From the NCBI RefSeq assembly GCF_005886805.2, contig NZ_CP045429.1, positions 2,512,501 to 2,576,500 of the forward strand: DNA of 64,000 nucleotides, given 5' to 3'. The notes under the pieces are model-generated. The model was not told the origin of the DNA. It did no database searches and saw only the letters and a program-made list of their open reading frames with translations. This stretch comes from Pseudoalteromonas rubra (GTDB lineage Bacteria > Pseudomonadota > Gammaproteobacteria > Enterobacterales > Alteromonadaceae). Each line of letters opens with the position of its first letter. Position 1 is the stretch's first letter. A program made the position numbers and the translations under genes. This document shows positions 27,532 through 37,294 of the stretch, piece after piece.

Positions 27532-28326
27532 CTAGACAGAGCCGTGCTCACGCTCAATAACTTGAATGGTTCTCTCTATAAACCGCTGATAGGCTTTTTG
27601 TGGCAAAAATGGCGATTTACCCGAGAGGTTAAACCGCTCAACAAGGTCAATAACCTTTTTGTTTGTCATGATCTGCTCTACGCTTAGCCCTTGAATGCTC
27701 AGTAAACGGATAGTATCCACCCATTCGAGGGTGTTTTTTCTGAACCTTCGCAGCGAGGCTTTATCCGTAGCAACCCCATGCCCCGGAACCACCAGGCTCT
27801 GCTCATCACCTAATCTTAAAACTGTGTCTATCGCATTCTTAAAGCCCGCAACACCGCCTGCATAAAAGGTAGGATGCCAGCTGGTATCGAACACATCGCC
27901 GACAAATATGGCATTGCTCGGCTTGTGATAGTAGATATTATCTGTCGTGGTATGAGACTTCACGACATGTTGAAACAGACCAAACTGCCTCATTTCTCCC
28001 GTCACAAGTTGCGCACCCCGGCTAATAAAATAGGCATTGCCACCGGTATGATCTGTGTGGGCATGGGTATTAAAAATATGTGTAACGGGTTTTCGGTTGA
28101 TTGCCTGAATGGCTTTTTCCAGCGCTGCCAAATATTGCTCACCCGGCATAGGGTCAATTAAAAGTAATCCATCGGACGTTTCAAGCAGGCCAATATTAGT
28201 GCCGTAGTCTTTCCCGGTTAGAATATGCAAGTGCGACGACACGCTCTGCACCTGAATACTGGCACTGACCGCAGCGCAGCTCAGTAAAAGTAACGCCATG
28301 GCTAATAACGTTTTGAATATGCTCAT
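27532..28326 (-). CDS. Exported metallo-beta-lactamase-fold hydrolase
   Basis: A 264-residue protein with a signal peptide (to about residue 23). The zinc motif HAHTDH is followed by TGGNAYF, with FVGD and VVPGHG further on, so the dizinc site seems intact. The family includes quinoprotein-associated hydrolases and lactamases; the substrate is unknown. AAGGAG lies 5 bases before ATG 28326. It precedes the araC gene on the same strand (93-base gap), but a separate promoter cannot be excluded. Confidence 0.85.
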   Translation of the reverse strand: MSIFKTLLAMALLLLSCAAVSASIQVQSVSSHLHILTGKDYGTNIGLLETSDGLLLIDPMPGEQYLAALEKAIQAINRKPVTHIFNTHAHTDHTGGNAYFISRGAQLVTGEMRQFGLFQHVVKSHTTTDNIYYHKPSNAIFVGDVFDTSWHPTFYAGGVAGFKNAIDTVLRLGDEQSLVVPGHGVATDKASLRRFRKNTLEWVDTIRLLSIQGLSVEQIMTNKKVIDLVERFNLSGKSPFLPQKAYQRFIERTIQVIEREHGSV

Positions 28327-28650
28327 CACAACTCCTTAGTTATTTTTGTTTTTATAATTGAGCGGTCTACCCTGATACGTTTAAGACATTAATAGAACAG
28401 GGTGTGATATAGCAAGCACTAGTTTAAACAATGACCGGGGGTTAACACTCGTGTTGCGAACTATCAGTGAATGAGCCAATAACTGTGTAGGGATAAGGAC
28501 CGAAACACTAACTCAACAAATAAAACAACCCATCTACATTTAATTTTAAATAGTGTTTTTATCTTCTGCACTTTTTAAGCCCAATGTGATGCAAACTTCA
28601 TATTACCTGCGTATATTATTCTGTCCTGAATATTTGAAGTAAAGATCCTT
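28327..28650. other. Divergent intergenic region
   Basis: About 320 bases between the MBL gene and the phytase-like gene. It is AT-rich near 28500-28570, as expected for promoters. No gene is seen. Confidence 0.4.
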
Positions 28651-29721
28651 ATGCGCAGTTGCCTATTCTTAACCTTATTGGCCCCTTTTTTCGCAAACTC
28701 AGCCTCCATGCAGCTCGAGTTTTTAGATGAGTTTGTTGTTCCGGCTGATCTACGCGTCGACGGAGACAAAGTCGGTGGATTATCTAGTATTGAATACACC
28801 AATGGACGCTATTTATTAATCGCCGATGATTCTAAAAAGCCGCGCTATTTCCAGGCAAATATTGCGATTAAAGATCAAAAAATTGAACAGGTTAAGTTCG
28901 AAAAATCCCTACCGCTGGTAAACAAACAAACCCGTTCAGGTGTTGTAGATCCCGAAAGCCTTCGAATCGCGCCGAATGGCAAGGACATTATTTGGACCAG
29001 CGAAGGCAGCATTAAATATAAACATGCACCGGCTATCTTCATGCAGACTGGACAAGGCTTGGTTAACTTTACACTGCCAAAAATGTTTGAGATCAGCAAA
29101 ACAAGTGGGCCCAGACATAATGCCGTCTTCGAAGGACTCACTGTTGCACACTCAGGCAAAGGTATTTGGGTGTCTGCGGAAGGTGCACTCAAGCAAGACG
29201 GTGAAGAGTCCAATATTGAGCACGGTAGCCTGGTCCGCATCTCCTATTTTGATTTTGCCTCAAAGGGTATGCAAAAACAGTTCGCCTACTACCTTGAACC
29301 TATGGTAAATCGCCCAGAGGCAAAACCCGATGCGTTTCGCACTACCGGCCTGGTCGAGATATTACAGGTAAATGAACATCAACTGCTCACCATGGAGCGT
29401 TCATACACGGCGGGTATAGCAGACGGCGGGAACGACGTCAGCATCTACCTCGTTGATTTTAAAAATGTAACCGATACAAGCCAGGTAGCCTCACTCAACC
29501 AGCAATCCGTTCGCCCTGCTCATAAAACTCTGCTGTTAAACATGGCGAGTATTAAGCAACAACTGGGCTCGAAACACATTGATAATCTGGAGGGCATGAC
29601 TTTTGGTCCCCGGCTTGCCAACGGCAATATAAGCCTGCTCATGGTGTCTGATGATAATTTCAACGTACATGGCAAGCAGCTGAGTCAGATCCTGTTGTTC
29701 GAGGTTAAAACAGGTAAATAA
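28651..29721 (+). CDS. Exported esterase-like protein of the phytase-like family
   Basis: A 356-residue protein with a short signal peptide (to about residue 18). The beta-propeller pattern of the Phytase-like family (PF13449 type) is visible: VGGLSSIEY, RYLLIADDS, SGVVDPESLRI, HNAVFEGLTV, ISLLMVSDDNFN. Members are secreted and annotated as esterase-like. Substrate specificity cannot be predicted. It is followed by a strong terminator and convergent with the mannosidase gene. Confidence 0.82.
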   Translation: MRSCLFLTLLAPFFANSASMQLEFLDEFVVPADLRVDGDKVGGLSSIEYTNGRYLLIADDSKKPRYFQANIAIKDQKIEQVKFEKSLPLVNKQTRSGVVDPESLRIAPNGKDIIWTSEGSIKYKHAPAIFMQTGQGLVNFTLPKMFEISKTSGPRHNAVFEGLTVAHSGKGIWVSAEGALKQDGEESNIEHGSLVRISYFDFASKGMQKQFAYYLEPMVNRPEAKPDAFRTTGLVEILQVNEHQLLTMERSYTAGIADGGNDVSIYLVDFKNVTDTSQVASLNQQSVRPAHKTLLLNMASIKQQLGSKHIDNLEGMTFGPRLANGNISLLMVSDDNFNVHGKQLSQILLFEVKTGK

Positions 29722-29792
29722 AGGCGTCAGCAAAATAAATGCACTAACCCTTGCCCTATAAAATCTGAGTATGACACGACTTTATGGGTAAA

Positions 29793-29820
29793 AAAGCCCC
29801 GGCAAACGGCACGGGGCTTT
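29793..29820. terminator. Strong bidirectional terminator
   Basis: AAAGCCCCG and CGGGGCTTT form a perfect 9-bp stem with a 10-base loop and A/T ends on both sides. It lies between the convergent phytase-like and GH92 genes. Confidence 0.85.
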
Positions 29821-29893
29821 GATAGGGAATGTTCTTTGTTAGCCAGAGGCGCGCTTGTCTCTGGTCAAGTTTACAACCTTATTCACACTGCAG

Positions 29894-32389
29894 TTATTGA
29901 ACAGAAGGCGCATAGCTCGGTGGCCTGTGCTCAGCAGCCCCGCCAAACGCTTTGTTAGGCGCTTCACTTAAAGAAAAATCCAAAGTGACAGGCTGGTTAA
30001 TATAGGTTTCATCAATCCAACTGTTCAGACTGACTTTACCATTGACCTTAAGCGCATCAATATAAATATGCGTGTCTGATGCTTGCGGTGCGTTCAACGT
30101 CAGATTGCCAATGCGAGCACGTTTAAACTGAGGACTGGACAAAACCAGATCGGCACGGCCCGGGTATTTAGGGTAAAGTCCCAGACTACTGAACACATAC
30201 CAGGAAGACATCTGACCCAAGTCGTCCTGACCTGGAATACCATCTGGCGCATCCAGCCATAACTGCTTCATTGTCTCGCGCACCGTTTGCTGTGTTTTAT
30301 GAGCCTCCGAGGTATGAAGATACATCCAGGGTGACAAAATGGATGGCTGATTTGAGACATCTGAAAACTCCGCTGAATCACGATACAACACCCAGGTGCC
30401 ATCTGGTTTGCGGAAATGGCTGTCCAGTCGTTGGATCATAGCTTTGTCACCGCCCAGGGTTTTTGCCAGTCCTGCCCCATCATGCGGGATCATCCATAAA
30501 TACTGAGCCGGGCTGCCTTCGACAAATAGATGACCAGAAAACGGGTCAAACTCGTCTTTCCAGCTGCCATCTTTGTTGCGCCCCTGAATATAGCCCAGCG
30601 ACTCAGTGGCAGACGGGTTGTAGAGATTGCGCCAGTTTCCTGCCTCATTCACAAAACGCGAAGCGTCATCATGCTTACCCAGGCGTGCTGCCAACTGAGA
30701 CAAGGAGAAATAGCTTGATGCCTGTTCCAGTGTTTCCGATGCACCTTCCCAGCTGTTGGATTGATCTGAAATATACCCGAGTTGTTGCCATTGATCTAAT
30801 GAGGGTTTTTGGCCGCGACAAAATACCGGACAGCCAACCTCAGACAAATCGAATGCTGTAGGCTCTGTCGCGGCTTTGTACAATGAGTCATACGCGCCTG
30901 TCACGTCAAAATCATCAGCACCAAATGCCACAAAATTTGCAATCGCGATTGTCGACGGATCACCGCTCATGACGCCGGTTGCTCCCGCGTTGTGGGTCCA
31001 GCGGTCCCATACGCCGTTATACTGGCTCGCCTGATTAAACAAAGACTGAGCGATATCGCTGCCACGCTTTTTGTCTAACAAAGTAACGAGCTGTAGCTGA
31101 GAGCGGTATACGTCCCACCCGGAGAAGTTGGCATACTGATGCGTCTGAGTCCCTTCAACAGTATGAACCTGCTGATCAAACCCGACATATTGACCATTCA
31201 CATCTGAATAGATGTTGGGATGATACAAACTATGGAACAGCGCAGTATAAAAAACTCTGAGTTTGCTGGTATCGTCAGACTCCACTTTCACTTTAGAAAG
31301 CGTGTTTTCCCAAGCCGCCTGAGCCTGCGCCCTAACCTGCGCAAAACTTTGCTCTGCCTGTTCTTTTTCAAGGTTCTCTCTGGCGTTATCAAGACTCACG
31401 TATGAAATGCCAACACGCATTTGCACGGTTTCACCCGCCTCCATATCCAGGTCAACCCAAACACCTGAACCTTTGCCTATATCCGGCCAACCATTATCGC
31501 CGTAGCCCATTCCACCTTTGGCCGAGTCTTGCCCCGTAAATACCTCATCATCCTTCCAGCCACCCGAACCAGCAATGGCTTTATCCAGCTTAGCGACGAA
31601 ATGCAGCGTGTAATAGTCTCTTTGGTTGTGCTCGCCAAGATAACCACAAAAATTTCCTGAGGTTACATACCCTGTGATTTCGCCTTTTTGAGCATCGACT
31701 TTGACATAAGCATCGCCACTACCCAATTGTGAGTATGAGGTTCTAAAAAGTAGCTTGGCGTTGTCTGCCTGATCAAAAGTAAAGTTTGCAATTCCCGTGC
31801 GGGTCGTTGCGGCCAGTTCAACGTTCACACCGTTGTCTAAACCAACCTGATAATAACCCGGTGTGGCGGTTTCATTATCATGGCTAAAACCAGCGCTGTA
31901 GTAAGCATTAATTGGATCAGTTGCAGGAGAAAACGTTATATCTTTGGTAAATGGCATCACAGGAATATCACCTGAGGCACCTAAACAACCGGTTCCGGAC
32001 AGGCGCGTAAAGGAAAACCCTTTTACACGACTAGCCTGATAATTGTAGCCCCCTGGGGATACAGGAACACGTTTCTTTTCCTGCAGGATTTTTTTTGAGA
32101 TCCCTTCAGATTCGGCCAGCAGATCTTCAGTGTACGCATGCTCAGGACCAAAATTAAACATCCCAAATGGCACCAATGCACCCGGCGTCACATTACCGGC
32201 CTGCCTGTGGTTAAACGGCCCCTTTGTCCCAATCAAGGGATCCACATAGGATACAACGTCTGTGACATAGTTAGAGTTTGCTGATACTTGCGTACCAGCA
32301 CTTTGACTGGGTGCCTGCCCGCACGCAGCTAAAATAGCGGATGATACTGATACTAAAGCCAGGTGCCTGACCACTTTATTTTGTTTCAT
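29894..32389 (-). CDS. GH92 alpha-mannosidase, lipoprotein
   Basis: An 831-residue protein with a lipoprotein signal (SAILAACGQ). GH92 landmarks are in order: YVDPLIGT at the start of the beta-sandwich domain, LYHSLYHPNIYSDV, YANFSGWDVYRSQLQL, GNPADAVI-like SGDPSTIAIANF, EGSPAQYLWMIPHD and GQDDLGQMSSWYVFSSLG, the last carrying the catalytic acidic residues. GH92 enzymes are calcium-dependent exo-mannosidases, often acting on N-glycan alpha-1,2 links. ATG 32389 precedes the signal; upstream in-frame residues lack one. It is divergent from the PNGase F-like gene. Confidence 0.93.
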   Translation of the reverse strand: MKQNKVVRHLALVSVSSAILAACGQAPSQSAGTQVSANSNYVTDVVSYVDPLIGTKGPFNHRQAGNVTPGALVPFGMFNFGPEHAYTEDLLAESEGISKKILQEKKRVPVSPGGYNYQASRVKGFSFTRLSGTGCLGASGDIPVMPFTKDITFSPATDPINAYYSAGFSHDNETATPGYYQVGLDNGVNVELAATTRTGIANFTFDQADNAKLLFRTSYSQLGSGDAYVKVDAQKGEITGYVTSGNFCGYLGEHNQRDYYTLHFVAKLDKAIAGSGGWKDDEVFTGQDSAKGGMGYGDNGWPDIGKGSGVWVDLDMEAGETVQMRVGISYVSLDNARENLEKEQAEQSFAQVRAQAQAAWENTLSKVKVESDDTSKLRVFYTALFHSLYHPNIYSDVNGQYVGFDQQVHTVEGTQTHQYANFSGWDVYRSQLQLVTLLDKKRGSDIAQSLFNQASQYNGVWDRWTHNAGATGVMSGDPSTIAIANFVAFGADDFDVTGAYDSLYKAATEPTAFDLSEVGCPVFCRGQKPSLDQWQQLGYISDQSNSWEGASETLEQASSYFSLSQLAARLGKHDDASRFVNEAGNWRNLYNPSATESLGYIQGRNKDGSWKDEFDPFSGHLFVEGSPAQYLWMIPHDGAGLAKTLGGDKAMIQRLDSHFRKPDGTWVLYRDSAEFSDVSNQPSILSPWMYLHTSEAHKTQQTVRETMKQLWLDAPDGIPGQDDLGQMSSWYVFSSLGLYPKYPGRADLVLSSPQFKRARIGNLTLNAPQASDTHIYIDALKVNGKVSLNSWIDETYINQPVTLDFSLSEAPNKAFGGAAEHRPPSYAPSVQ

Positions 32390-32937
32390 TACTGATTCCC
32401 ACCCAAATGGATCGTTCCAATTTTTTAATATAGTAATACTGAACTGACCATCACACTGCCATTTTTTACAGTATTTACACAATTTTAATGCGCCGATTTA
32501 AAGGTTATGAGCGATAATCTGCATTATTGAGACGCTCGTGGTCGGTATTTTCACTTTGCACCAACCAATCACCCGCAACAGTACTACCTAAGCTGAGATA
32601 GCCCAAAATACGCACCAAGCAGTTGATTGTAATACAGTTAGAACCAACTCGAATTGTCATCAATTAAGATAGAGTTTCGCTCGGAGTCTAGATGCTTTTG
32701 AACTGCCGAGGCTGCAAAAAAGCCAGAGGAGTAAATGGCAGTGTACCTGCTAAGTCCGACACCCTTTACACTCAGAGAAAGCACAAAGCCACCTTCACTC
32801 TTCCCTTATAAGCTCTGGTGTCGAGAGTCCAGTCCACTTTAATAATTTTCAAGCTCAAATCCGAAAAGTTGATATGCCTATGTATCCTTATGTGGCACAG
32901 TGGTAAAATATTTGTAAAAAACACTCAAGGATTAAAG
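32390..32937. other. Divergent promoter region of the glycosidase pair
   Basis: About 550 bases between the GH92 and PNGase F-like genes. An in-frame extension upstream of ATG 32938 exists but has no ribosome site or signal peptide. No gene is seen; shared regulation of the two genes is plausible. Confidence 0.4.
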
Positions 32938-34815
32938 ATGAAAATCGGGTTTATCTGTCTTTTGCTGTTTTGCACTACCGCACTTGCCAAAGAGCAGCTG
33001 CTCACGCCATTCACCTCATTTACCAAACATGGTGATCATACATTTGCCGTCGAACTGGCGAGTCAGGAGAATACTGGCCGGCACTTACTTGAAATAGAAC
33101 TCGGCTGCGCGAGTCAGGGCTGCAGCGACTGGGACTACACAGTGCGATTTGAATGGCAGAAAGACGGTACTAGTTATGAGCTGGGCAGATTGATCACACC
33201 TTATGCGGGTTATATGCAACGCGCTATGCATGGTTTTGACCGCACCTGGCGGCGTACCTATACCTTTGATGTGTCGCATTTAATCCCTGTGCTACAAGGA
33301 AAGGGACACTTTAATGTTCACTATGGTGGCTGGGGAGCCAAACAGTCAGCATTCGGGATTTCAGCAAAACTACACTCTGACACCCAATTTAACAAGCAAG
33401 AGGTTCTGAGGGCTATACCGCTGTATGAATCGGGCTCTGAAGGCTGGCCATACAAAACCTCAGAGTACTTTGATGCCTTGCTAACGCAACGCGCCTTTCA
33501 GTTTAAGACCAATGAACAGCACGCCGAAATAAAAATGTTCGTGTCTTCCCACGGCCATGCTTTGTCATTCGATAACCCGCGAGGTGAGCCGGAGCTGTGC
33601 GGAGAATGGTGCGACCGCTTCTTTACCATTAAGCACAACAACGACACTATTGTAAAACAGCAACTATGGCGAAAAGATTGCGATATGAGTGCGACCTTCC
33701 CTCAGGGAGGCACCTATATTTTCGCCCGTTCCAACTGGTGTCCTGGTGAATCTGTTATCCCATTCAGTTATGACATAGATACCACGCAAACAAACAACAC
33801 GATTGATCTGGACTGGCAACGTTACAGCTGGCAACCCTCTCAGTATGGCAATACAGCACCACGTTACATTGTTAATGCTGTGCTGGTTACCTATACAAAT
33901 AAACCGGCGACCACCGATATTGCGCTAACCCGTATTGTATCGCCCAATGCACAAACTCCTGAGCGATTTGGCATACAGTGCGGCGCCATTGAAGCAGAAA
34001 TCAAGAACATGGGTAGCGCCGACATCCATGCAGTACGTTTTCACTACGGCATTGCCGGGCGACAGCAGTATTTTTACGACTGGCAGGGTAACCTCAAGCC
34101 CGGCGACACTAAAATAGTGCGCATCCCTACCCGCTATCTTGGCCAATTCGATACACAAACTGCGCGTATTAAGGTCAGTGCTGAAGTATCAGGAGATGAA
34201 AACATGACGAATAATGATGCTAACGCCCTAATGCATATGCCGTTATCATTATTCAACACACCCAAGCTCAATATTCTGACCGGTAAAATCCCGGATGAAA
34301 CCAAAGTTGAGTTACGTGACAGGCATCAAAATATCATACAGTCCTGGCATACCTTCAATGCACAGCAGTGGCATGAGTTGGTGCTTGAACAACCGGCGGG
34401 ATGTTATGAGTTAGTTGTGTATGACTCTGCCAGAGATGGCCTGGCTTTTCCTTTTTTCAATAATCGTAAGGGCCAGGGCGCACTGAACCTGTCCTATGAC
34501 TTAGACGAAAAAACGGTCACCCATGAACTGCAACCAGACTTTGGCCGCAAGCTCTCTATCCCTTTCACGCTTGGATACAAATTTGGCGGATGCGCAGCGC
34601 AAGCATGGCAAAACGACAAAGCCTACCGCCAAGGTGATGCGCCGGTGGCGTACAATGGAATCATTTATCGAGCCAGGCACTGGAGCTATGGATTTCAACC
34701 CGACAGATCAGGCCAATATGACGCCTGGCAGCCAGTGAGCTACTGTGACGGTAGCCCTTTAAACGAGTCACTCAACAACACAACGTCAATGCAGCACACA
34801 AAAGCTATTGAGTGA
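32938..34815 (+). CDS. PNGase F-like protein with C-terminal chitin-binding-type module
   Basis: A 625-residue secreted protein with a signal peptide (cleaved near ALAKE, residue 18). Residues of about 20-350 match peptide-N-glycosidase F: LGCASQGCSDWDY carries the Asp of the PNGase F WD active-site loop, followed by GRLITPY. A second beta domain follows (HALSFDNPRGEPELCGEWCDR). The last 65 residues are a CBM5/12-type module (AWQNDKAYRQGDAPVAYNG, then DAWQPVSYC). The enzyme would cut glycans from asparagine. AAGGA precedes ATG 32938. Confidence 0.85.
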   Translation: MKIGFICLLLFCTTALAKEQLLTPFTSFTKHGDHTFAVELASQENTGRHLLEIELGCASQGCSDWDYTVRFEWQKDGTSYELGRLITPYAGYMQRAMHGFDRTWRRTYTFDVSHLIPVLQGKGHFNVHYGGWGAKQSAFGISAKLHSDTQFNKQEVLRAIPLYESGSEGWPYKTSEYFDALLTQRAFQFKTNEQHAEIKMFVSSHGHALSFDNPRGEPELCGEWCDRFFTIKHNNDTIVKQQLWRKDCDMSATFPQGGTYIFARSNWCPGESVIPFSYDIDTTQTNNTIDLDWQRYSWQPSQYGNTAPRYIVNAVLVTYTNKPATTDIALTRIVSPNAQTPERFGIQCGAIEAEIKNMGSADIHAVRFHYGIAGRQQYFYDWQGNLKPGDTKIVRIPTRYLGQFDTQTARIKVSAEVSGDENMTNNDANALMHMPLSLFNTPKLNILTGKIPDETKVELRDRHQNIIQSWHTFNAQQWHELVLEQPAGCYELVVYDSARDGLAFPFFNNRKGQGALNLSYDLDEKTVTHELQPDFGRKLSIPFTLGYKFGGCAAQAWQNDKAYRQGDAPVAYNGIIYRARHWSYGFQPDRSGQYDAWQPVSYCDGSPLNESLNNTTSMQHTKAIE

Positions 34816-35107
34816 TATGTCCAGTTATTAAAGAGAGCCGCGCCCGTGCCAACTATTTTGCTCTGGCGCGGTTTGCCCGCGAAGCCAGAATTTACTTCCT
34901 GTCAGGATGTCACCTTGTTTTTAGCAGTTACCATGTGATTTTATTAAATACTTTCACTTTGACCTTCGATTCAGTGTGCTGCAGGTTGAACCGGAGACTT
35001 ATCCGCGTAGCACCCTGACGATACATTTCAAATTTCGCTGGTGATCACTAATAACAGCCTACTCGCTCTTTCCATTCGACTTTACCTAAATGCGTTACCA
35101 GATTAAG
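34816..35107. other. Non-coding stretch after the PNGase-like gene
   Basis: CCGCGCC at about 34840 and GGCGCGG at about 34867 can pair as a long-loop stem and may end the PNGase transcript. A short open frame here lacks a ribosome site. I see nothing else. Confidence 0.35.
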
Positions 35108-35554
35108 TTCACTATCTCGATCATTATGCTTGCAAACTTGTATGGGTGTCGGTAAAAATTGCACAGACATGCTCTTATCCTTATTCAGTTGATACCTAAT
35201 TTCTTGGGGAAAATCATACTATGAATTTTAAAATACCGCTGGGTCAGCTGAGCAGCTTATTAGTTTAAAAGCCGTCGGTAATGTGTTATTTACAACTTTG
35301 GCCTTAACAACTGAATACGTCCGGCCTAACCCTCAAATGTTTTCTCACCACCTCAACTTCATGATTCATTGAATTTCAATTTGCTGTTTTCAGAATGACA
35401 GTTGCCTATTCGCTAATTCAATAAATTCAATAAATTCAATAAATTCAATAAATTCAATAAATTCAAAGCTTTACATGCCTTTCCCTGGGTTGAAAATTAA
35501 AAAACCACACAAAGTAATGCCAAACTCATAACTTTCGGAAGGGTATTTTACTCC
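35108..35554 (-). pseudogene. Degraded copy of the DUF6265-type gene
   Basis: On the minus strand this sequence aligns along its length with the intact gene at 42790-43269. Shared stretches include CTCAAATGTTTTCTCAC (near 35332), ATGATTCATTGAA (near 35360) and CCAAACTCATAACTTTC (near 35520). The start region is ruined (ATGGAGTAA, and the second ATG replaced), the frame is broken many times, and a 9-bp unit has expanded inside it. Similarity continues upstream to about 35830. Confidence 0.8.
35415..35466. repeat. 9-bp tandem repeat, 5.8 copies
   Basis: The unit AATTCAATA is repeated five times exactly plus seven bases. It lies where the intact paralogue has a single AATTCAATG, so it arose by slippage in the dead copy. 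Confidence 0.95.
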
Positions 35555-35850
35555 ATTGATAACTAGATTTTTCGAACACTTGAGAACGTAGTGGACATAG
35601 TTTCTCGATTAAAAAGACGACCTATTCTCTTCACAGAATGGGCCCACCAAGCCTAAAAAAGCCCAACCACTGCGACTCTAAATTAATCTTACGGCTGTCA
35701 TCAAAAGCTGAACGGTCACCAATGCGTTTAATGACCAAATTGCGGCACTTTGTGTCTCGCTCAGTGTGCCTCACTCCCTGTGACAACAATGATGGATTTT
35801 AACAACTGAGCCTTTTAAGCATCTAAGCCTTTGTATACAGCACGCAAATG
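35555..35850. other. Upstream part of the duplicated DUF6265 region
   Basis: No gene is seen. The segment around 35783-35832 (CTGTGACAA... to CCTTTGTATA) resembles 43388-43450 upstream of the intact gene, so the duplication includes the promoter side. Confidence 0.5.
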
Positions 35851-36426
35851 TCACTTGATTTTACTTTTTAACTTAACTGGTTTGACGCAGTCTACCAAAG
35901 GAACTGGCGCCCAATCCATGTCATATTTAGACCGTATAATCGTAAACCCCAGATCGCAAAAGAACTTTTCTGAACGCCCATATCCAGCTGTTAAAAACTG
36001 ATATTCTGAGCCAAGTTCACCACTTAATAACTCAACTTCTTCCATAATTCGACGCCCAATGGTTACTTTACCAACCCCCTCCTCTATCGATGTAGCAATT
36101 TTTTTCCCCCTGTACTCAGGGGTGACAGCAACACTCGTTACCACGACAAAATTACAACCTAAAGCATCGTAGCCTTCGTAAAGTTGAGAATACGGTTTTG
36201 GCTCTTTAGGCCCGCTGACTCTTGCTACTCCAATCATTTCACGTTTACAAAAGCATCCTACAAAGATTGAAGTGTCATCATATGAGTCTTTAAGCGCCGA
36301 AGGCGGGAAGCTATCAGATAAAGAGATGTTCCAGCCGAACTCAGTTGCAAATACTCTAGCTTTAAACATTAAATATTGTTGATAAAGCGAGGTATTTTTA
36401 CTGTTGAATCTGCAAAATTTGAACAT
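35851..36426 (-). CDS. GNAT-fold acyltransferase, autoinducer-synthase-like
   Basis: A 191-residue protein. The N-terminal KARVFATEFGWN resembles the RxxVFxxxxGW start of LuxI-type synthases, followed by a strand ending in GVARVSGP, the place of the conserved Arg. TSVAVTPEYRGKKIATSIEEG is a GNAT acyl-CoA/ACP loop. It may make an N-acyl compound or acylate a partner. The ATG overlaps the stop of the preceding membrane gene by one base (TAATG). No luxR is adjacent, so signalling is only one possibility. Confidence 0.65.
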   Translation of the reverse strand: MFKFCRFNSKNTSLYQQYLMFKARVFATEFGWNISLSDSFPPSALKDSYDDTSIFVGCFCKREMIGVARVSGPKEPKPYSQLYEGYDALGCNFVVVTSVAVTPEYRGKKIATSIEEGVGKVTIGRRIMEEVELLSGELGSEYQFLTAGYGRSEKFFCDLGFTIIRSKYDMDWAPVPLVDCVKPVKLKSKIK

Positions 36427-37289
36427 TACATTTCCCAGAGCTCAATTCTAACTTCTCCAAAGCTGAAAAAGTCTCCCATATACGCATCACCAGTCTTGTC
36501 CAACTCCACCTTAAAGGCCCCACTTGGACGCAGAAAAATTCCCGCGTTGGTAGAAAACGCTGAGGCACTTTGAGTAAAACTCAGTTTCATTTTATCTTTG
36601 TTGTTACCCTCTCCATTAGAAACCCTTGATCCGGTGAATTTCAGAACCGTTGGAACAGTATCGCCAGGAAATTCATAAACTACGATACCTTCCATCTTGT
36701 CTTTACTAACTGAGGCCCACATTTCCCCTTGCCCAGTCTTATTTGACGAATTTATTATTCTTGCGTATCGAAGCATCAGACGCTCGGCTTTTTCCACAAC
36801 AAAAGGTTCCTTGTAGAAAACCTCATCGTACAAAGCGACATAACCTTGTTGCCGCTTACTAAGCAGTTTCTGATAGTAATCAAGCCAATTTGTTCCACCA
36901 ATTCTAGCGAGGTCATTAACCCTTTCGTAGTCCTCAACAACACTTTTAAAGTCATAAAACTCAGCAAGCTGTCCGTTATTAACAAAGTATTCAACCAGCC
37001 TCCTATCTTCATTTTTTAAAGATGAAAGAAACCCTTGTGCAAGATCGTTGTACTGAATTTCAAATTTGTATTTCTCGGAAACATCTAACCTTAGTTCAGG
37101 CAGGGTTCTATACACACCAAAAAATGCGGCAGCCATCTCGACAAGTAACGCACCGACTAAAAGCTTTGTGTATGACGCATCTACATTCTTGAATATGCCA
37201 ATGCGCCCCATGCTTCCAAGTGTCGCCAGTGTTGTAACGATAATTATTGATATGACGGTAAAATGATAAGAAAAGATCAGTATCTCCAT
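36426..37289 (-). CDS. Membrane-anchored hypothetical protein, 287 residues
   Basis: Two or three hydrophobic segments at the N-terminus (FTVISIIIVTTLATLGS, then LLVGALLVEMAAAFFGVY) anchor a mainly soluble domain of about 220 residues. The first part of that domain is helical (DLAQGFLSSLKNEDRRLVEYF); the C-terminal part is strand-rich and may bind a ligand (GIVVYEFPGDTVPTVLKF). I recognise no family. AAGGA precedes the ATG. It is the middle gene of a tightly packed three-gene unit ending in the GNAT protein. Confidence 0.6.
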   Translation of the reverse strand: MEILIFSYHFTVISIIIVTTLATLGSMGRIGIFKNVDASYTKLLVGALLVEMAAAFFGVYRTLPELRLDVSEKYKFEIQYNDLAQGFLSSLKNEDRRLVEYFVNNGQLAEFYDFKSVVEDYERVNDLARIGGTNWLDYYQKLLSKRQQGYVALYDEVFYKEPFVVEKAERLMLRYARIINSSNKTGQGEMWASVSKDKMEGIVVYEFPGDTVPTVLKFTGSRVSNGEGNNKDKMKLSFTQSASAFSTNAGIFLRPSGAFKVELDKTGDAYMGDFFSFGEVRIELWEM

Positions 37290-37294
37290 GATAA

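Noticed and set aside
30463..30861. Plus-strand open frame of 132 codons
   Set aside because: It is fully antisense to the GH92 catalytic region and has no ribosome site.
34812..35018. Open frame of 68 codons after the PNGase-like gene
   Set aside because: There is no ribosome site or recognisable sequence; the area is explained as 3' region.
35851..36426. Calling the GNAT protein a true LuxI acyl-homoserine lactone synthase
   Set aside because: Similarity is limited to the N-terminal part and general GNAT motifs, and no LuxR gene is adjacent.
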